Origin: Caenorhabditis remanei
Lineage: Eukaryota > Nematoda > Chromadorea > Rhabditida > Rhabditidae
Length of the DNA: 64,000 nt
Direction of reading: 5' to 3'
Assembly: GCF_010183535.1 (NCBI RefSeq)
Contig: NC_071332.1
Location: 15,934,001-15,998,000, forward strand
Each line of letters starts with the position of its first letter. Within the stretch, counting starts at the first letter, position 1. The position numbers and the translations under genes are program-made. Under the pieces are notes generated by a model that searched no databases, had not been told where the DNA came from, and was given only the letters and a program-made list of their open reading frames with translations. Positions 12,001 through 23,736 of this stretch are shown in pieces.

Positions 12001-13546
12001 CCCCCCCCTCCCCCAAAAAATGATTAAAATTCTATGCGTGTGGTGGTGGTGTGGTTGCTTTTGAGGAGTCCGACGACGACAAGACTCACAAATTAGAAGG
12101 GAACATTTTTGGGCACCCACTGGCACCGCCGGAAAAGAAGAGAGAGCCGAGGAAAACTTCCATTATTTTGTTAGTCGGAAATGTGGAGAAAGTGCATTTG
12201 GACTTTTTTTGGTTGAAAATTTTTTGACTTTTGGTGCTTAGGAGCCGAAATTATCGATAGAGCGCACTTGCATCACATTTTTGAATTCTCTCTCACCTGA
12301 TGATTGCAGATGACAACGGCGGGTCCGTCGACTTGAGTAATTTCATAATTATAGACTGTCGTATGAATTCCCGTCCATTTACACCAATAGTAGAACGAGT
12401 GGAACACGTAGTCGGCGCCCTGTTCAAAAGAAAACATTTTGTTTTTAGAAAATTCGGAGAAAAATATTAGCTTGGCACAGTTCTAACAACTGCGCTCCAC
12501 TGAAATCGCCTTGAAAAATGTATATTTTTCGCTGAGTCTCTCAATTTCGCACACAATTTTCTTCGGTTTCGGTAGAGCGCGGTTGTAAGAAGCGTGATGT
12601 CCTTATTGCTTTAAAAACGCTATTTCGTGAAATGTTCTATTTTTAAAATCGAAATTAAAAAGCGAAAAACAGTTGTTCCGAATTTTTGGCATTTCATTGA
12701 GAATTCGACAATCTTTCCCCGATTTTTAACGAGAAATTGCAAATCTGTCGAAAAAAAAAAGAGAAATTCTGTTTTTTTCGAATCTTTGACACTTTTCGAT
12801 GAAAAATTTTGAAATTGGGTCATAAATATTGGTTTTTTTGACAGATTTAGCAGAAAAACACCGGATTTATTCGTTTTTTTAGACTGGAAAAGTGTAATTT
12901 TGCCTCGATTTTGACGAGAAATTGCTCGAAATTCTGTCTTAGACAGAAAATTTTCAGAAAAATTCAGAAAACTGCAATTTGTCTATATTTTTGCTACATT
13001 TTTTCTGAAAATTGCCATTCTCCGCTGTTTTCAAATGTTTTTTATGTAAAAATTTGCATTCTTTAAGTGTTTTTTTTTTTGAAAAATTATCTTGAATTTG
13101 ACTTTTTCAGCTTTTCTCAACTTTTTGCTCAAAATTTCTTGATTTTTTGCAAAGTTTCGAAACTAAAATACTTCTATTTCACCCCTCCCATTCTCCCCAT
13201 TTTCTAATCTTTTTTCTGTTGGGGACGTCTGTTCCGACATGCATGAGGCCCCTACTCTTCACAAAGCCCATTTTCTTCTTTTTCTATTGTTCTTCGTCAC
13301 TATTTTCTAAGGAAAAGTGCATTTTTTCATAGTGTTTTGTTTTTTTTTCTCCAAAAATTGGAATTTTCCTACCTTTCCAGCCAACCAGGACGGAATCATC
13401 GTCACACAAACTTCCATTCCATGCAATAAAACTGTGAAATAGAAGAAGGAAATTCGAAAATAATAGTGAAAAGCCGTCGAAAAATTATATAGAATTAGGA
13501 ATACGGCGAACAGAAATAGTAGCAGCACTGTCCAGAAATCCAACAT
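9055..13546 (-). CDS. acl-2: 1-acyl-sn-glycerol-3-phosphate acyltransferase (LPAAT), acl-2 orthologue candidate
   Basis: Five exons on the - strand (13373-13546, 12297-12419, 10027-10134, 9530-9832, 9055-9195), all joined in phase 0, give 282 aa. The enzyme acylates lysophosphatidic acid to phosphatidic acid in ER glycerolipid synthesis. Residues 1-50 form two hydrophobic segments. Motif I is NHQSSLD (residues 97-103, the NHx4D catalytic pair H98/D103, split by an intron after NHQ). Motif II is GTIFIDR (137-143), motif III is FPEGTR (170-175) and motif IV lies in IPIIPVVFSDY. These are the PlsC/AGPAT hallmarks in order, and the length is normal for the family. A TTTTTCAG acceptor at 13565 just upstream of the ATG suggests spliced-leader trans-splicing with an 18-nt 5' UTR. 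The last intron holds two tRNA genes. I named it acl-2 from overall resemblance. Confidence 0.92.
9235..9306 (-). tRNA. tRNA-Pro (UGG)
   Basis: On the - strand this 72-nt sequence has a 7-bp acceptor stem GGCCGAA/TTCGGCC with discriminator C and an A box TGGTCTAGTGG. The anticodon stem TCTCGC/GCGAGA closes the loop TTTGGGT (anticodon TGG), and the B box is GGTTCAATCCC. No intron is present. A T-run follows on the same strand as a Pol III terminator. It lies in the last intron of acl-2, in the same orientation as that gene. Confidence 0.97.
9415..9486 (+). tRNA. tRNA-Pro (UGG), second copy
   Basis: This gene is identical over the mature tRNA to the copy at 9235-9306 but on the opposite strand, so the two diverge with 108 bp between their 5' ends. 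Anticodon TGG, both internal Pol III promoter boxes and a downstream T9 run (about 9490-9499) are present. It is antisense to the host gene acl-2. Confidence 0.97.
10326..10580. repeat. Palindromic MITE-like element with GAGCGC-type ends
   Basis: The arms of about 110 bp begin TTAGCAGTCCACTTTTCTTA and are closely matched in inverse at 10555-10580. Inside each arm the sequence GGCGCTCCA / TGGAGCGCA appears. It lies in the third acl-2 intron and has no coding potential. Confidence 0.7.
11350..11605. repeat. Palindromic element in acl-2 intron
   Basis: The inverted arms of about 110 bp share AAAGCTGAGAAAACGCTGAT and CCAAATATATA and meet near 11,475. The structure is a long imperfect hairpin, so it probably is a MITE. 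No clear target duplication was found. Confidence 0.65.
11728..11905. repeat. Cluster of GCTGCTTA(A/G) repeats
   Basis: The words GCTGCTTAACCAG and GCTGCTTAG recur at least five times here, often preceded by GTA. Further copies occur at 20,255-20,335, in inverse at 20,540-20,610 and near 21,255-21,275. Confidence 0.55.
11996..12008. repeat. Poly-C tract (C13, followed by T and C5)
   Basis: An uninterrupted run of 13 C lies in the acl-2 intron. Its complement is a potential G-quadruplex former. Confidence 0.9.
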
Positions 13547-14975
13547 TTTTTGTGTTTTCTCGGTCTGAAAAATATTTAATTTGGATTTTTTTTTGTTGAT
13601 AAAGTAATAAATTAAATTCAGAGGATTAACGGTACAAGATGCGAATGGGTTCAAAGAATATTACTGATAAAAGCGAAAAAAGTTTTCGCCGAAATTTTTT
13701 TCTCTTCTTTCTTCCGACGGAAAAGTGTACTGGCAAGAAACTAGGCTACAATGAACATTTCTCTTTCTCTCTGCAATCTCTCCTGGCAACTGTTTTTTTT
13801 GTCTTTTTGTAAAGTTCGGTCGCAATTTTTCACATAGCCAGCCCTCTCTCAAATCACGCGGTCGCCGCCAACCTAATGATCAATGTACAATAATTGGAAG
13901 ATTGTTGTCTGAAATGAGTGTTGTCTGTTGTTCTTTTCACATAAATTCATCAAAAATTCCGTCCTTTTTACTCGAAAAATCGTCGAAAGCGCTAAAAATA
14001 GGTGTAAAATTAATTGTCGTCAAATCAAATGCATTCAGTGTGCAATTGGTGTTTGCACAGTTGCACACCGTACCATTAGAAAAAATGGAGGGAGCTTTAA
14101 ATTTAGTATTTTTGCATTTTAAAATGGAATTTTCACCGAAAAAGGGGGAAAAAGGAGAAAAACGAAGAATCTAAGGTCGAAAAATGATAAAAATGAAAGA
14201 CAACGAAAAGGGCAGCAGTTATCTTGCGACGAAACGGAGGGAGAGAAAGAGAGACCATGTGTCATTTTTATCACCGCGTCCATCGGGGCAATTGAGAGCA
14301 CAATATGCAACTTGATGATCACAGCTATAAAGTAACAGGGAAGAGGAACCCATTGGTTGACACTTTTGAGTTGGAGACACCCGAATTTAAGAAATTTTTC
14401 AGTGAGTTGGAACTGCGCTCCGTTGCGAAATTCTAGTTCTAGAAATTTGGTTTTGTCCGGGATTTCGCTTATTTGAAAACTTACGTAATGCAAAAATCGT
14501 GTCGAAAATCTGTGAAAAGCTGTAAAAACAGAGATATTTTTCTCAAAAAAGGCGATTCGCTGAAATAGCTTAAAAACTGTGGTTTTTTGGTTTTTAGAAA
14601 ATATTCGCGAAAGTAGACTATGATTTTCAAATTCATCGTGCCTTGGAGCTCTATACATCCAGTTTTAGCCAAACCATGAAAAATTCAGATGTTATTCAGT
14701 AGAGCGCACTTACATCGGCGAACTTTGGACTATGCAAGTGCGCTCCGTTAGTATCATTATGGTCACATCGGTTTATTTCCCATTAGAGCGCGTTTGCAAT
14801 AACTGTCTTTTGTAGGTCGATGCAGCAAACGTTTGTCTACCTTATTCTCAATGGAGCGCACTCCCCATCCCCCTAGACCACCCACGACGAAATCGAAAAT
14901 GTACTCCCAAAAAAAACCGGGCGGCGCCGAATGTAATACGAGAACACACTCCCTTTCTCTCGTTCTATGCCTGTG

Positions 14976-14997
14976 CCCCCCCCCCCCCCCCCCCCCC
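14976..14997. repeat. Poly-C tract (C22)
   Basis: This run of 22 uninterrupted C is long enough to be a substrate for the kind of G-tract instability known from C. elegans dog-1/FANCJ mutants. Confidence 0.95.
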
Positions 14998-16159
14998 AGC
15001 TCTTTTTTCTCATCGCTCATTTTTTTTTGGTCGGCGCCGGCTCGCCAAAAAAGAACATTCCTTTTTTTTTGATCTTCTTCTTCTTATTGATTTATTATTT
15101 ATTTTTCTTGAGTGAGCAGTGTGAAAATAAGTCAAAGTTCTCATCCTCCCCCGTGGGGGTAGATCATATTTACTTTGTATCGCCTGTCTAGCTTAACCGG
15201 GTGGTCTGTCTGAGAGGAAAAAGTGAAAAGAGTGCGCATTTTCAAGTTTAGGCGAATTACGGTAGAGCGTGTTTGCATCATCGGTCGACAGTCCAGTGGA
15301 GCGTACTTTCATCTCACCCCTACGATGTAATGTATGATCTATGTCATTTTGTGCCGGAATTTCAATATCCGGAAATTTTCAATATACGGGCGGTCCCTTC
15401 CTCTCCCGCTGTGAACATTCTTGTCATGTAGGTCCTTGTCCTATTCAAAAGTACACACCGTATCCATCATCATTATTCCAACAGCAACCAATTCCCAAAG
15501 TAGTTTGTTCTCGTACTTGATGACAGAATCATCATCATTTTCTCCTCTTCATTCCGCCGCTAATAGTTGCACTTTTGCGAGAAGAAAACCACTTCTCTGT
15601 CTCCTTTCCCGTCGATCGTCTTCCGTTTTGTCACGTTTGATGTGTAGATTGTAGTTTGATAGGTTGGAAATTTTGGAAATAATTAAAATGACAAAACTTT
15701 CGATTAACTCAATTCAAATTGTAGTTTTTTGTATTCAGCAAGTCTTGATATACATTTTTGTAATTGACAACTTTTTTTGCTCAACGAACTATGGGTGGCT
15801 GGAAGGGCGAAGGGGGTACGGTATTGGGTTTTGCTCAAGATGTATTAATTTCAAGTATTTTGTAACAAGCAACTATAAAACTACATTTTTGTAGTTGACT
15901 ACTTTTTCGTTCGAGTCGAATCAAAGGAGTTAGAGCAGAGGCCAAAAGTATATGATATTTTTTCTTTTTCAGTTAAAAATGCCCAACTTTGAGAGTGTAT
16001 CATAGTAAAGCTAACTGTCCCACAAAATAATTGTTTGTGGATTGAACAGACCAAGAATAGAACTCTATTTTTGTAGCTGACAAATTTTCTGTAGAAGTCT
16101 TTCCTAGAGAGGTACGGTAGAGCGAAGTAGAGATCCCCTAGCATCAGCTAACTCTGGCA

Positions 16160-16565
16160 CAGCACCAATATTCTATGCAGGGTCCTCAACAGTTTTTGAA
16201 AATAAATTTATCGGCTGAAACTTAAAAGCTGAAATTTCAAGAATTCTGAAACTGTTTCCAAATTTTTCATAACTTCAAAATGACCCGAGTTACATAAACC
16301 TTCATAGTTTGATGCTTTCAGACTCCAGAGAAATTATAAAAATTCTGAAAGCTGAAATTCCAAGGATTCTGAATCAGGGCTCGAAATTTTCATAGCTTCA
16401 AAAAATTTCAAGAAACTTTATAACTTGCTTCGTTTTCATGCCAGAAAATCTCTGAAAATTGATTCAGAATCCTGACGTCTTCGGCTTCGCTAAAAAGCTG
16501 AAGACGTAAGGATTATGAATATGTGTTATCCTTTGACTGTCCTCCCGGTCCTCTGCAAACTGAGA
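16160..16565. repeat. Dispersed ~400-bp repeat, copy 1
   Basis: This copy shares long stretches with 18,340-18,770, including GAAACTGTTTCCAAATTTTT and CATAACTTCAAAA. It also has a shared end that reads GAAGACGT-AGGATTATG followed by TGTGCTATC-type sequence and CCTCTGCAAA. Shorter fragments of the same family appear near 23,935-24,055 and 27,840-28,010. Confidence 0.65.
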
Positions 16566-17907
16566 TTTTTCGAAAACATCCATCTGGACGATTCATTACT
16601 ACGGTTACTTAATTTTTGGCACTTCTCCCTAATCCTTACAAACCGAAAACACCGAGCAACAACCATAAAAATTGTTTTCTACCCCCAAAACAAATCCTAA
16701 AAATTGATCTTCACTCTCTCCTCAATTTCAGTTTTAACAAAAAAAAACAAGTAAAAGTCATTGAGAAAACGAAAAAAAAGAAGTTAGTTCTTCGTTTATA
16801 TTTCTCTCTTTCTATTTCTTTTTCTTCATCCTTTTCTCATTTGTCACACATGTTTATGAATATGAGAGATGTGGGGGGATGGCAGAAGGCAAAACATGTC
16901 AGTCGGGGAGAAAAAGTAATCAAAAAAATTAGGGGCTGGCCTAGAAAACCCCTAGTGGAGGACACTAGTCCCCCTGGTTTTTTAATCTTTGAGTACATAG
17001 CTGGATGTATGTTACAATGAACTCACGCAATTTCCCCTTTTTCCAATTTATATGAAAATTTATATGAAAATGGGGATGTGTAGGTGTAATTGTGCGCATT
17101 TCGTCATTTTTCGGAGCGGGTGAATAGAAGAACATACTACAAAACACAAAAGAGTGTATCTTTTTATTTTGTAGATGATGTCAGAGTTGTGGCCTAGAAA
17201 AACACAAATGGGAAGCTAGTCCCGTTATTGCTCAGTAGAGTGATATACTTTGATAGAGCGCCATGGTGTACAGTTTCGCTTAAATTTTCTGAAATTAAGT
17301 TTGACTAAAATCCTTACATTGTATGATCCCCGTCAAAGTTTCAGTTATTCTCCCTCTCCAGAATTTCAAGTAGCTCAGTCACTCTATCCGCTTTTCCAAG
17401 TGCGTCAATGCTCAAAGTCTGACTTTTATCCTTCGAAATCCATGTGATCATTTTCATGAATTTGTACGCTTCATCCGAACCATCAGGTCTGACGATCAGA
17501 ATCAAAAAAAAATGGGCGTGGTCTCTAGAATGGGTCGCTGGCACGGTGCCAACGTTTAGTGATTCATGTTTGAACAGTTGGCATAGTCTGCTTTTTATGA
17601 AAATGAGCATTCCAGAACCTTCCATTATACCCCATAACAAATAGCCGTCCATTTTTCAAAGACAGAGAAAAACATAAAAGATCATGTGCCCGTTCCCACG
17701 CAAAAACCCATCAAATTATAATCGGAGAGTAAGTTATTCATAAATGGACGAAATTTCTTGAAAATTGCGTTGACTAATTGTTGTAGGTGGGTTGTAAAAG
17801 GGAGAGGAAATTGAGAGCAGCCTGGTTTATTAAAATAGAATTGGAATGAGAAAAGTAGCTTTATACCGTCCTGGTTTTGAAAAAAATAGGTATTGTTAAT
17901 AATGTCA

Positions 17908-18074
17908 CAGGGGTGCGAGGTCCGCTACGAAAAGATTGGAATTTTCCTCGCGTTGCGTGCGCGTCACGGTTTTCATTGAGAGATACGACAAATAAAGGTT
18001 AAAGTTGAATTTGGCATTCAGGCAAGTCTTTTTTGGCACCGTGCCAGCCGTTGTGCGTAGGAGCACGTTTTCGG
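17908..18074. mobile_element. CAGGGGTGCGAGG repeat family, copy A
   Basis: This copy begins CAGGGGTGCGAGGTCCGC and ends near TTGTGCGTAGGAGCACG. It shares GCGTTGCGTGCGCGTC and GGCACCGTGCCA with the copies at 20,348 and 22,527. Confidence 0.6.
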
Positions 18075-18339
18075 AAAATAAGGCAGATTCGGAATTGAAG
18101 CCATTCCTAAATTCTTACTATCACTAGCGCACAGCTTCCGTGAAACCTTAATGATAAGAGATGTACCTACATGATTCTGGTCTCGATTTTCAGCGAACAG
18201 AGTAATTTAACCTCATTTTTACAGTCTGAAATTTAATGTATCTGAATGAAATTGCATAACTTTGAAGAGAAAGAAATGGGCATTTTGGGACAGTTTTTAG
18301 ATTTTTTATAGCTCTAAAATGAAGCGAGTTATATGATTA

Positions 18340-18770
18340 TCATCAATTTTACCGACTGAAACTTATAAGCCAAAATTTCAAAGATTCTGAAACTGTTTCC
18401 AAATTTTTCATAACTTCAAAAAGAGCCGAGTTACATAAACCTTCATAACTTGCTTTGTTCAGACGCTAGAGAAAATTTGGAAATAGAATCGGAGTCTCAG
18501 AATCCCGACGACTTTGGTTTTATGTGAAAACCAAAGACCCAGGATGAATATGGTTATCATAGCTAAAATTTCAAGGATTCTGAATCAGTGTGCTCAAAAT
18601 TTTCATATCTTCAAATTGACCCAAAAAATTTCATAACTCGCTTTGTTTTCATGAGATTCAGAATCTGACGTTTCGGCTTCTCCTATAGCAAAAATTGAAG
18701 ACGTCAGGATTATGCATATGTGCTATCGGTTGAATACCACCGGAGCTCTCTGCCCTCTGCAAAATTTGAA
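18340..18770. repeat. Dispersed ~400-bp repeat, copy 2
   Basis: This is a direct relative of 16,160-16,565, with a middle insertion and several small indels. Confidence 0.65.
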
Positions 18771-20347
18771 ATTACCGTAAATACTGTATTGAAACGACAT
18801 GCCGTTATATTTTTCAACCGGCTCCCAGAGAAATTTTGTGGTTTCAGAAGCTTATTAAAATTTACCGGAAAAACTTTTTTTGGGAGTTCTATCGGCTGAT
18901 CAAGAAGTTACTAATCACGCTGCTTCTAATCAGAACCAAAAAAGACACCGGGATGATCACATTCTTGAATTCTGAGTATAGATGGGGTGCCGTTATAATA
19001 CAGGTGCAGTTCTATTACAGGTGTCGTTATAATACAGTATTTACCGTAGAATCAAAATCCTGGCGTCTGACCCCTCATAATCCAAATTTCAAACCTCCTC
19101 TTCCCCAGCTAATCCCCATTTTCAAACCTATAACCCCTCATTCTTTCCCCCTCCGAGTTGCCATCCCATCCCCTTTTCTCTCCAACAGAGAGTTGGCACC
19201 GGTCCAAGAATCTCTCTCCTCCGCTCTCATGTCCTTCTCTATCACTCTTCTCTCTCTATTCTCACATCTGTCTGTTTGTAGTGTCTCTCTTTCCTTCCAA
19301 CCCACTCGCACCTCTTGGCATCATGCCAACACAAAAACCAGGCGACCCCTTTACTCTCTCCAACACGGACGGTACAATTTCTGGAGGGGAGAGGTCTATT
19401 TGTAAACATGATGACAAGTTGGGATCAATTTGAAGGGGGAAATGAACAAAAAAATGTTGCTGGAAATTTCTGTGGCCTAGAAAACTCTTTAAAAAATTTG
19501 TTTCAAAAAAACATTTCGAATTTTTTCAGTACCGAACTTTCGTCCCGGCCCTTTGCAAGTCTGAAAAATTGCTTCTAGAAATTTTCATGGTCTAGAAAAC
19601 TCAAACTAGTCTCCGGCCAGTTTATGTTCTCTAAATTCTAGGATTGCAAAATTTCGGGTCGGTTCGGTCCGGCCCGGATTCGATTTTTTGAAGTTTTTCA
19701 CTAGAATTGTTTTTTGGAAAAAAAAATTCTGAAAATTTTCCATATTTTTCTCAACTATTCCTCAAAAACCTTTGAAGCCTACAAAAAATCGTTCTTAAGA
19801 TTTTCTCTTTTCAAAAAATTCGAATTTTTCAGTACCGAACTTCCGGCCCTCCCCGTTGCAAGTCTGAAAAAGTCCTGCTAGAAATTTCTGTGGCCTAGAA
19901 AACTCAAACTAGTCCCCCTCCTCCTATTTATGATCCCTAGATTCTAGGATTGACGTCAAATTAGACGAAGAATGGGCGGCGCGTTGGCACTGTGCCAAAA
20001 GTGGGCGGAGCCTATTCTCGAAGAGGGAGAGAAAGGGGAACCAAGTCATTCTTCATGCGGTTTTCTCGTTTTTCGCTTTCTTTTGAGATTTTTTCGGGTG
20101 ATACCAAATTTTTCGCTTCGTAAATCACTCTCATTGATAAGATTGGTTTCCGGTTCAATTTTTTTCTCGATTTTTCAGGTTTCTCTTCAGGGCAACATCG
20201 TTGGAACAGAGAGGAATCGGCGAAGGGAATTTCGATTGTAAGTTGTTTATCTAACCGAGGCGCTGCTTAGTTAGTGAGGACGCTGCTTAGTTAGTGAGGA
20301 CGCTGCTTAGTCAGAAATGGTGCAGCTTAGACCTCAGACTGAACACA

Positions 20348-20498
20348 CAGGGGTTCGAGGCATAAGGTCCACAACTTGAATTTTTCTCCGAGGCGCGTTG
20401 CGTGCGCGTCGCGGTAAATTTGATTTTGCCACCCAGCCAACTCTTCTTCGGCACCGTACCAACCGTTGTGCGACGGAGCGACCTTACTCCTCGCACTG
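20348..20498. mobile_element. CAGGGGTGCGAGG repeat family, copy B
   Basis: It begins CAGGGGTTCGAGGCATAAGG and ends CTTACTCCTCGCACTG, an imperfect inverse of the start. Its interior carries GCACCGTACCAACCGTTGTG, as in copy C. Confidence 0.65.
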
Positions 20499-21490
20499 CA
20501 ATACAGCTTCTGCTGTGATATTGCTAAGCCGCTCCTAAGATTCTAAGCAGCACCGATAGTTCTCCAAGCAGCTACCAAGCTATAACGATGTTAGCCGCTC
20601 CCCCACGGCGCTGCTTAATATCAAACATCAAAAATCACCAACTCATCATTTCATCCTCTTCCTTCCACTTTTTCCCACATCTTCTCAAATTTCTTCTCCT
20701 TCCTCATATTTTTTCCCCATCTTTCTACATATGTATGTATCAATCTATTCGCATGTTCCGCTAGAATTTTTGTCTACTTTATTTTTTATTTTGGAAAAAG
20801 CTATAGCTTTTTGGAAAAAAAGATACAAAAATGGATGTAGGGAAAAGGCAACAAATCAAAACTAATAGATTGATAAATCGGGCCCAAGAGTCTACTTTGT
20901 TGAGGCGATAGGGCAACAAGAATCGGCACGAATGTTGATGGAAGACTCTCGATTAGGAATATTAAAAAACAGAAGAATATTTTGAAAAGTCTTGTCGGAT
21001 CCCCTCCTTTCTTACATCATCATCTTACTAGAAAAAATTTTTTTTTCTTCTCTGTCCCCGTCGTCTTCCAACACAGAGCAATTGAGCAAGAAATTGCACA
21101 AAACACGCACACACAATAATTCTTTTTCTCGTTTTCTTCTTCTTTTTTTGAAAAGATTCTCACTTTTGGAGCTCCTCTAAAAATACATTTTTACAACGTG
21201 AATCTTGTGAACAACCCTGAAAAAAAGCTGAAATCTACAATCAATTTTAGTTGAGCAGCTCCAGAACTAAGCAGCTACACAGTCTTTGGCCCAAACAGCT
21301 CCCGGAGTTGGACTGTCATTTAGGATCGCTCTATAAAAACTTATTCCAGGCGCCCCGACAAGTTTCGTTGCGAGACTCAGAGCGCATAATTGATATATCG
21401 CAATTTCCTTTCCAAAAAAACTCTAGTAGAAAATATTTACCTTTTTGGTTTTATGAAACACACGATTGCGCCCAAAAAATCGTTGACACA

Positions 21491-23736
21491 AAAAAATTAT
21501 TTTAGGCCTCCGACAATTTTCGTTGCGAGACCCAACAACAACATGCATAAATCATAATAACCTCCCTCACAGCCCAGTCCCCCCTCTAATTTTTAAATAT
21601 TTCAAAACTAACACGATGGTGGTCAATAGAGTAGACATGGACGGTGCGCATTCTCTCGCCTCGCCTCGCCGCGTTATTATATTGATTTTCCCCTTTGAAG
21701 AATACAACTTTTCCCAAATTTTTCAACGGATTCTGATAGATTTTGATGCGAGAAATCGAACGACGTCAGAATTTTTAGGGTTTGGAGTGTTTTAAGCGGA
21801 GAAAACAAACATTGCAACAGAGCACCAGACTTTTTGCAATATCTTTGTTATAAGACTCATATCTCAAAAGTGAGCGGAGCTAGCAATAAGTTCTCATCTA
21901 CAAAAATGATCTACGTAAAATTTTCTACATTTTTTTAGTTTAGCACTTTTTGATAGATCCGCCACTTTTTGAGATACGCCGTTTTGAAGATTGTGACAGG
22001 GTATTGAGACTACAGAACCTTTTATTAATGAGCATAAAAAGCAGCTCACTGGGAGGAAGCTTTAACAAAATTTATATGACTTGAAAGCCGGCAAGTAGAT
22101 AATTCTGAATCTGTTTTTACATTTTCTCGTCGATGAAAATGAGCCGAGCTGTGAGCTCTAGAAGTTTGGTTGCCACGGACTTCTGACTCCCACTTTTTCT
22201 GACCGGTCAGCCCGACTATCCTTTCTAATCCCTCATGGTTTTCCGTACCATCTCCGCTTTTTCCTCATTCCGAACTAATGGACCAGCTGCGTCTCGACCA
22301 GGAGAGACACCTGTGATTTCTCATAAAGAGAGAAGAAAATGTGTTTCTATTTGAGTAGGGAGGGGTTTCTATTGTCTATGACTTAATTAGGAAGGACCAC
22401 GGGTTCGAAAGATCATTTTCGGAAAGGAAGGGTCTCACAGAGATTATGAGGAAGTGGTTGGTGGAGTTGGAGGTCTCAGCCGCCACCACGAATTAATTTT
22501 GCCAAAAATTATCGCACCATCGTCCACAGGGGTGCGAGGCGTAAGGTCCGCAACGAAAATATTTGAATTTTTCCCTGTAGTGATATGAAAAATAAACGTG
22601 AAATTTGAGTTTGTCACCTAGCCAGTTTTTTGGCGCCGTGCCAACCGTTATGCGACGGAGCGCGTTTCCGCGATCTTACGCCTCACACTGTTGTGAATGT
22701 CTTGTTTGGACCACACGGGCGGTGCTTACTGTAGGAGCAATAGAGCGCGATTGCAGACTACTGAGGTTTTTTCGAGCCAATTTTCGCCAGAATTTTTTAA
22801 ACCCTGGTACCGTAACCTCACCAACTCATATTCCCAATTATTCCTCTTCTCATTTTCCATCCATCCCCACTCTCTTCCCCCTATTCCCATCTTCTTCCTC
22901 TTCGTCTTTTCCCTCCGTCTGGGTACTAAAAGAGGGCCTCAACCGGGCCTTTCGATCGGCCTTCTTCTCTCCTCCTTCACCAATTTTCTCTCTGCTTCTC
23001 TCACCACACTCCGCCCCCCGTATGCTTCATCGTACCGCGTTCTCTAACCGTCTCTCCATTTCTCATACTATCTCACAAAGTGTTGTGTGTATTTCTGATT
23101 CTCTAATTCTCTTCGTCTCTTCACTCTCTCACTGTCTCAGCCCCCCATCGCCTCTCACGCTTCCTCTTCGTCTTCCCACTGGCCCCGCGTCGGGTTTTCT
23201 GTCTGTGAGTGTCAGTGAGTGTGAAAGTGTGTTTCGTTTTGCTATCTGCTGCTGGCAAAATGCCAAATTTTTATTTCCATTGGCTAGCTGACAACTCCAT
23301 GCAGGTATCCCAAAAAGTCCGGCGTTCTAGCATCAATTCTAACCTATTTTAGGCCAGGTTTCAGGTCTTTTTCGCAGGTTTTTCACACAAAACCCAGTTT
23401 TTCTCCGCTTAAAACTCTTCAAATCTCAAAAAGTCTGGCACCATTCGATTCCTCGCATCGAAATCTATCAGAATCCGTTGAGAAATTCGGGAAAAGTTGT
23501 ATTCTTCAAATGGGAAAATCGATATAATAACGCCAGCGAGGGAGGCGAGGCGAGGCGAGAGAATGCGCACCGTCCATGTCTACTCTATTGACCACCAATG
23601 TGTTAGTTTTGAAATATATAGAAATTAGAAGGGGAAGGACTGGTCTGGGAGAGAGGTTATTATGATTTATGCATGTTGTTGTCGTTGGGTCTCGCAACGA
23701 AAATTGTCGGGCGGGGGCCTAAAATAATTTTTTTTG
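21491..23736. repeat. ~2.2-kb foldback element
   Basis: Inverted arms of about 320 bp (21,491-21,807 and 23,398-23,736) share AAAATTGTCGG, CGTTGCGAGACCCAAC, GGTCAATAGAGTAGACATGG and GGCGAGGCGAGG. The arms enclose about 1.6 kb that includes a smaller MITE at 22,527. A third copy of one outer end occurs near 21,350. The interior shows no transposase-like frame, so it probably is a non-autonomous DNA transposon. Confidence 0.7.
22527..22690. mobile_element. CAGGGGTGCGAGG repeat family, copy C (complete MITE)
   Basis: The ends CAGGGGTGCGAGGCGTAAG and CTTACGCCTCACACTG are inverted repeats. The length is 164 bp. It lies inside the larger foldback element. The CAG-GGTG type of end suggests hAT relatives, but no 8-bp target duplication is evident. 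Confidence 0.65.

Noticed and set aside
22605..23291. 228-codon + strand frame in the gene-free region
   Set aside because: Ser/Pro/Phe-rich translation of pyrimidine-rich repeat DNA; it starts inside a MITE and has no splice or family support.
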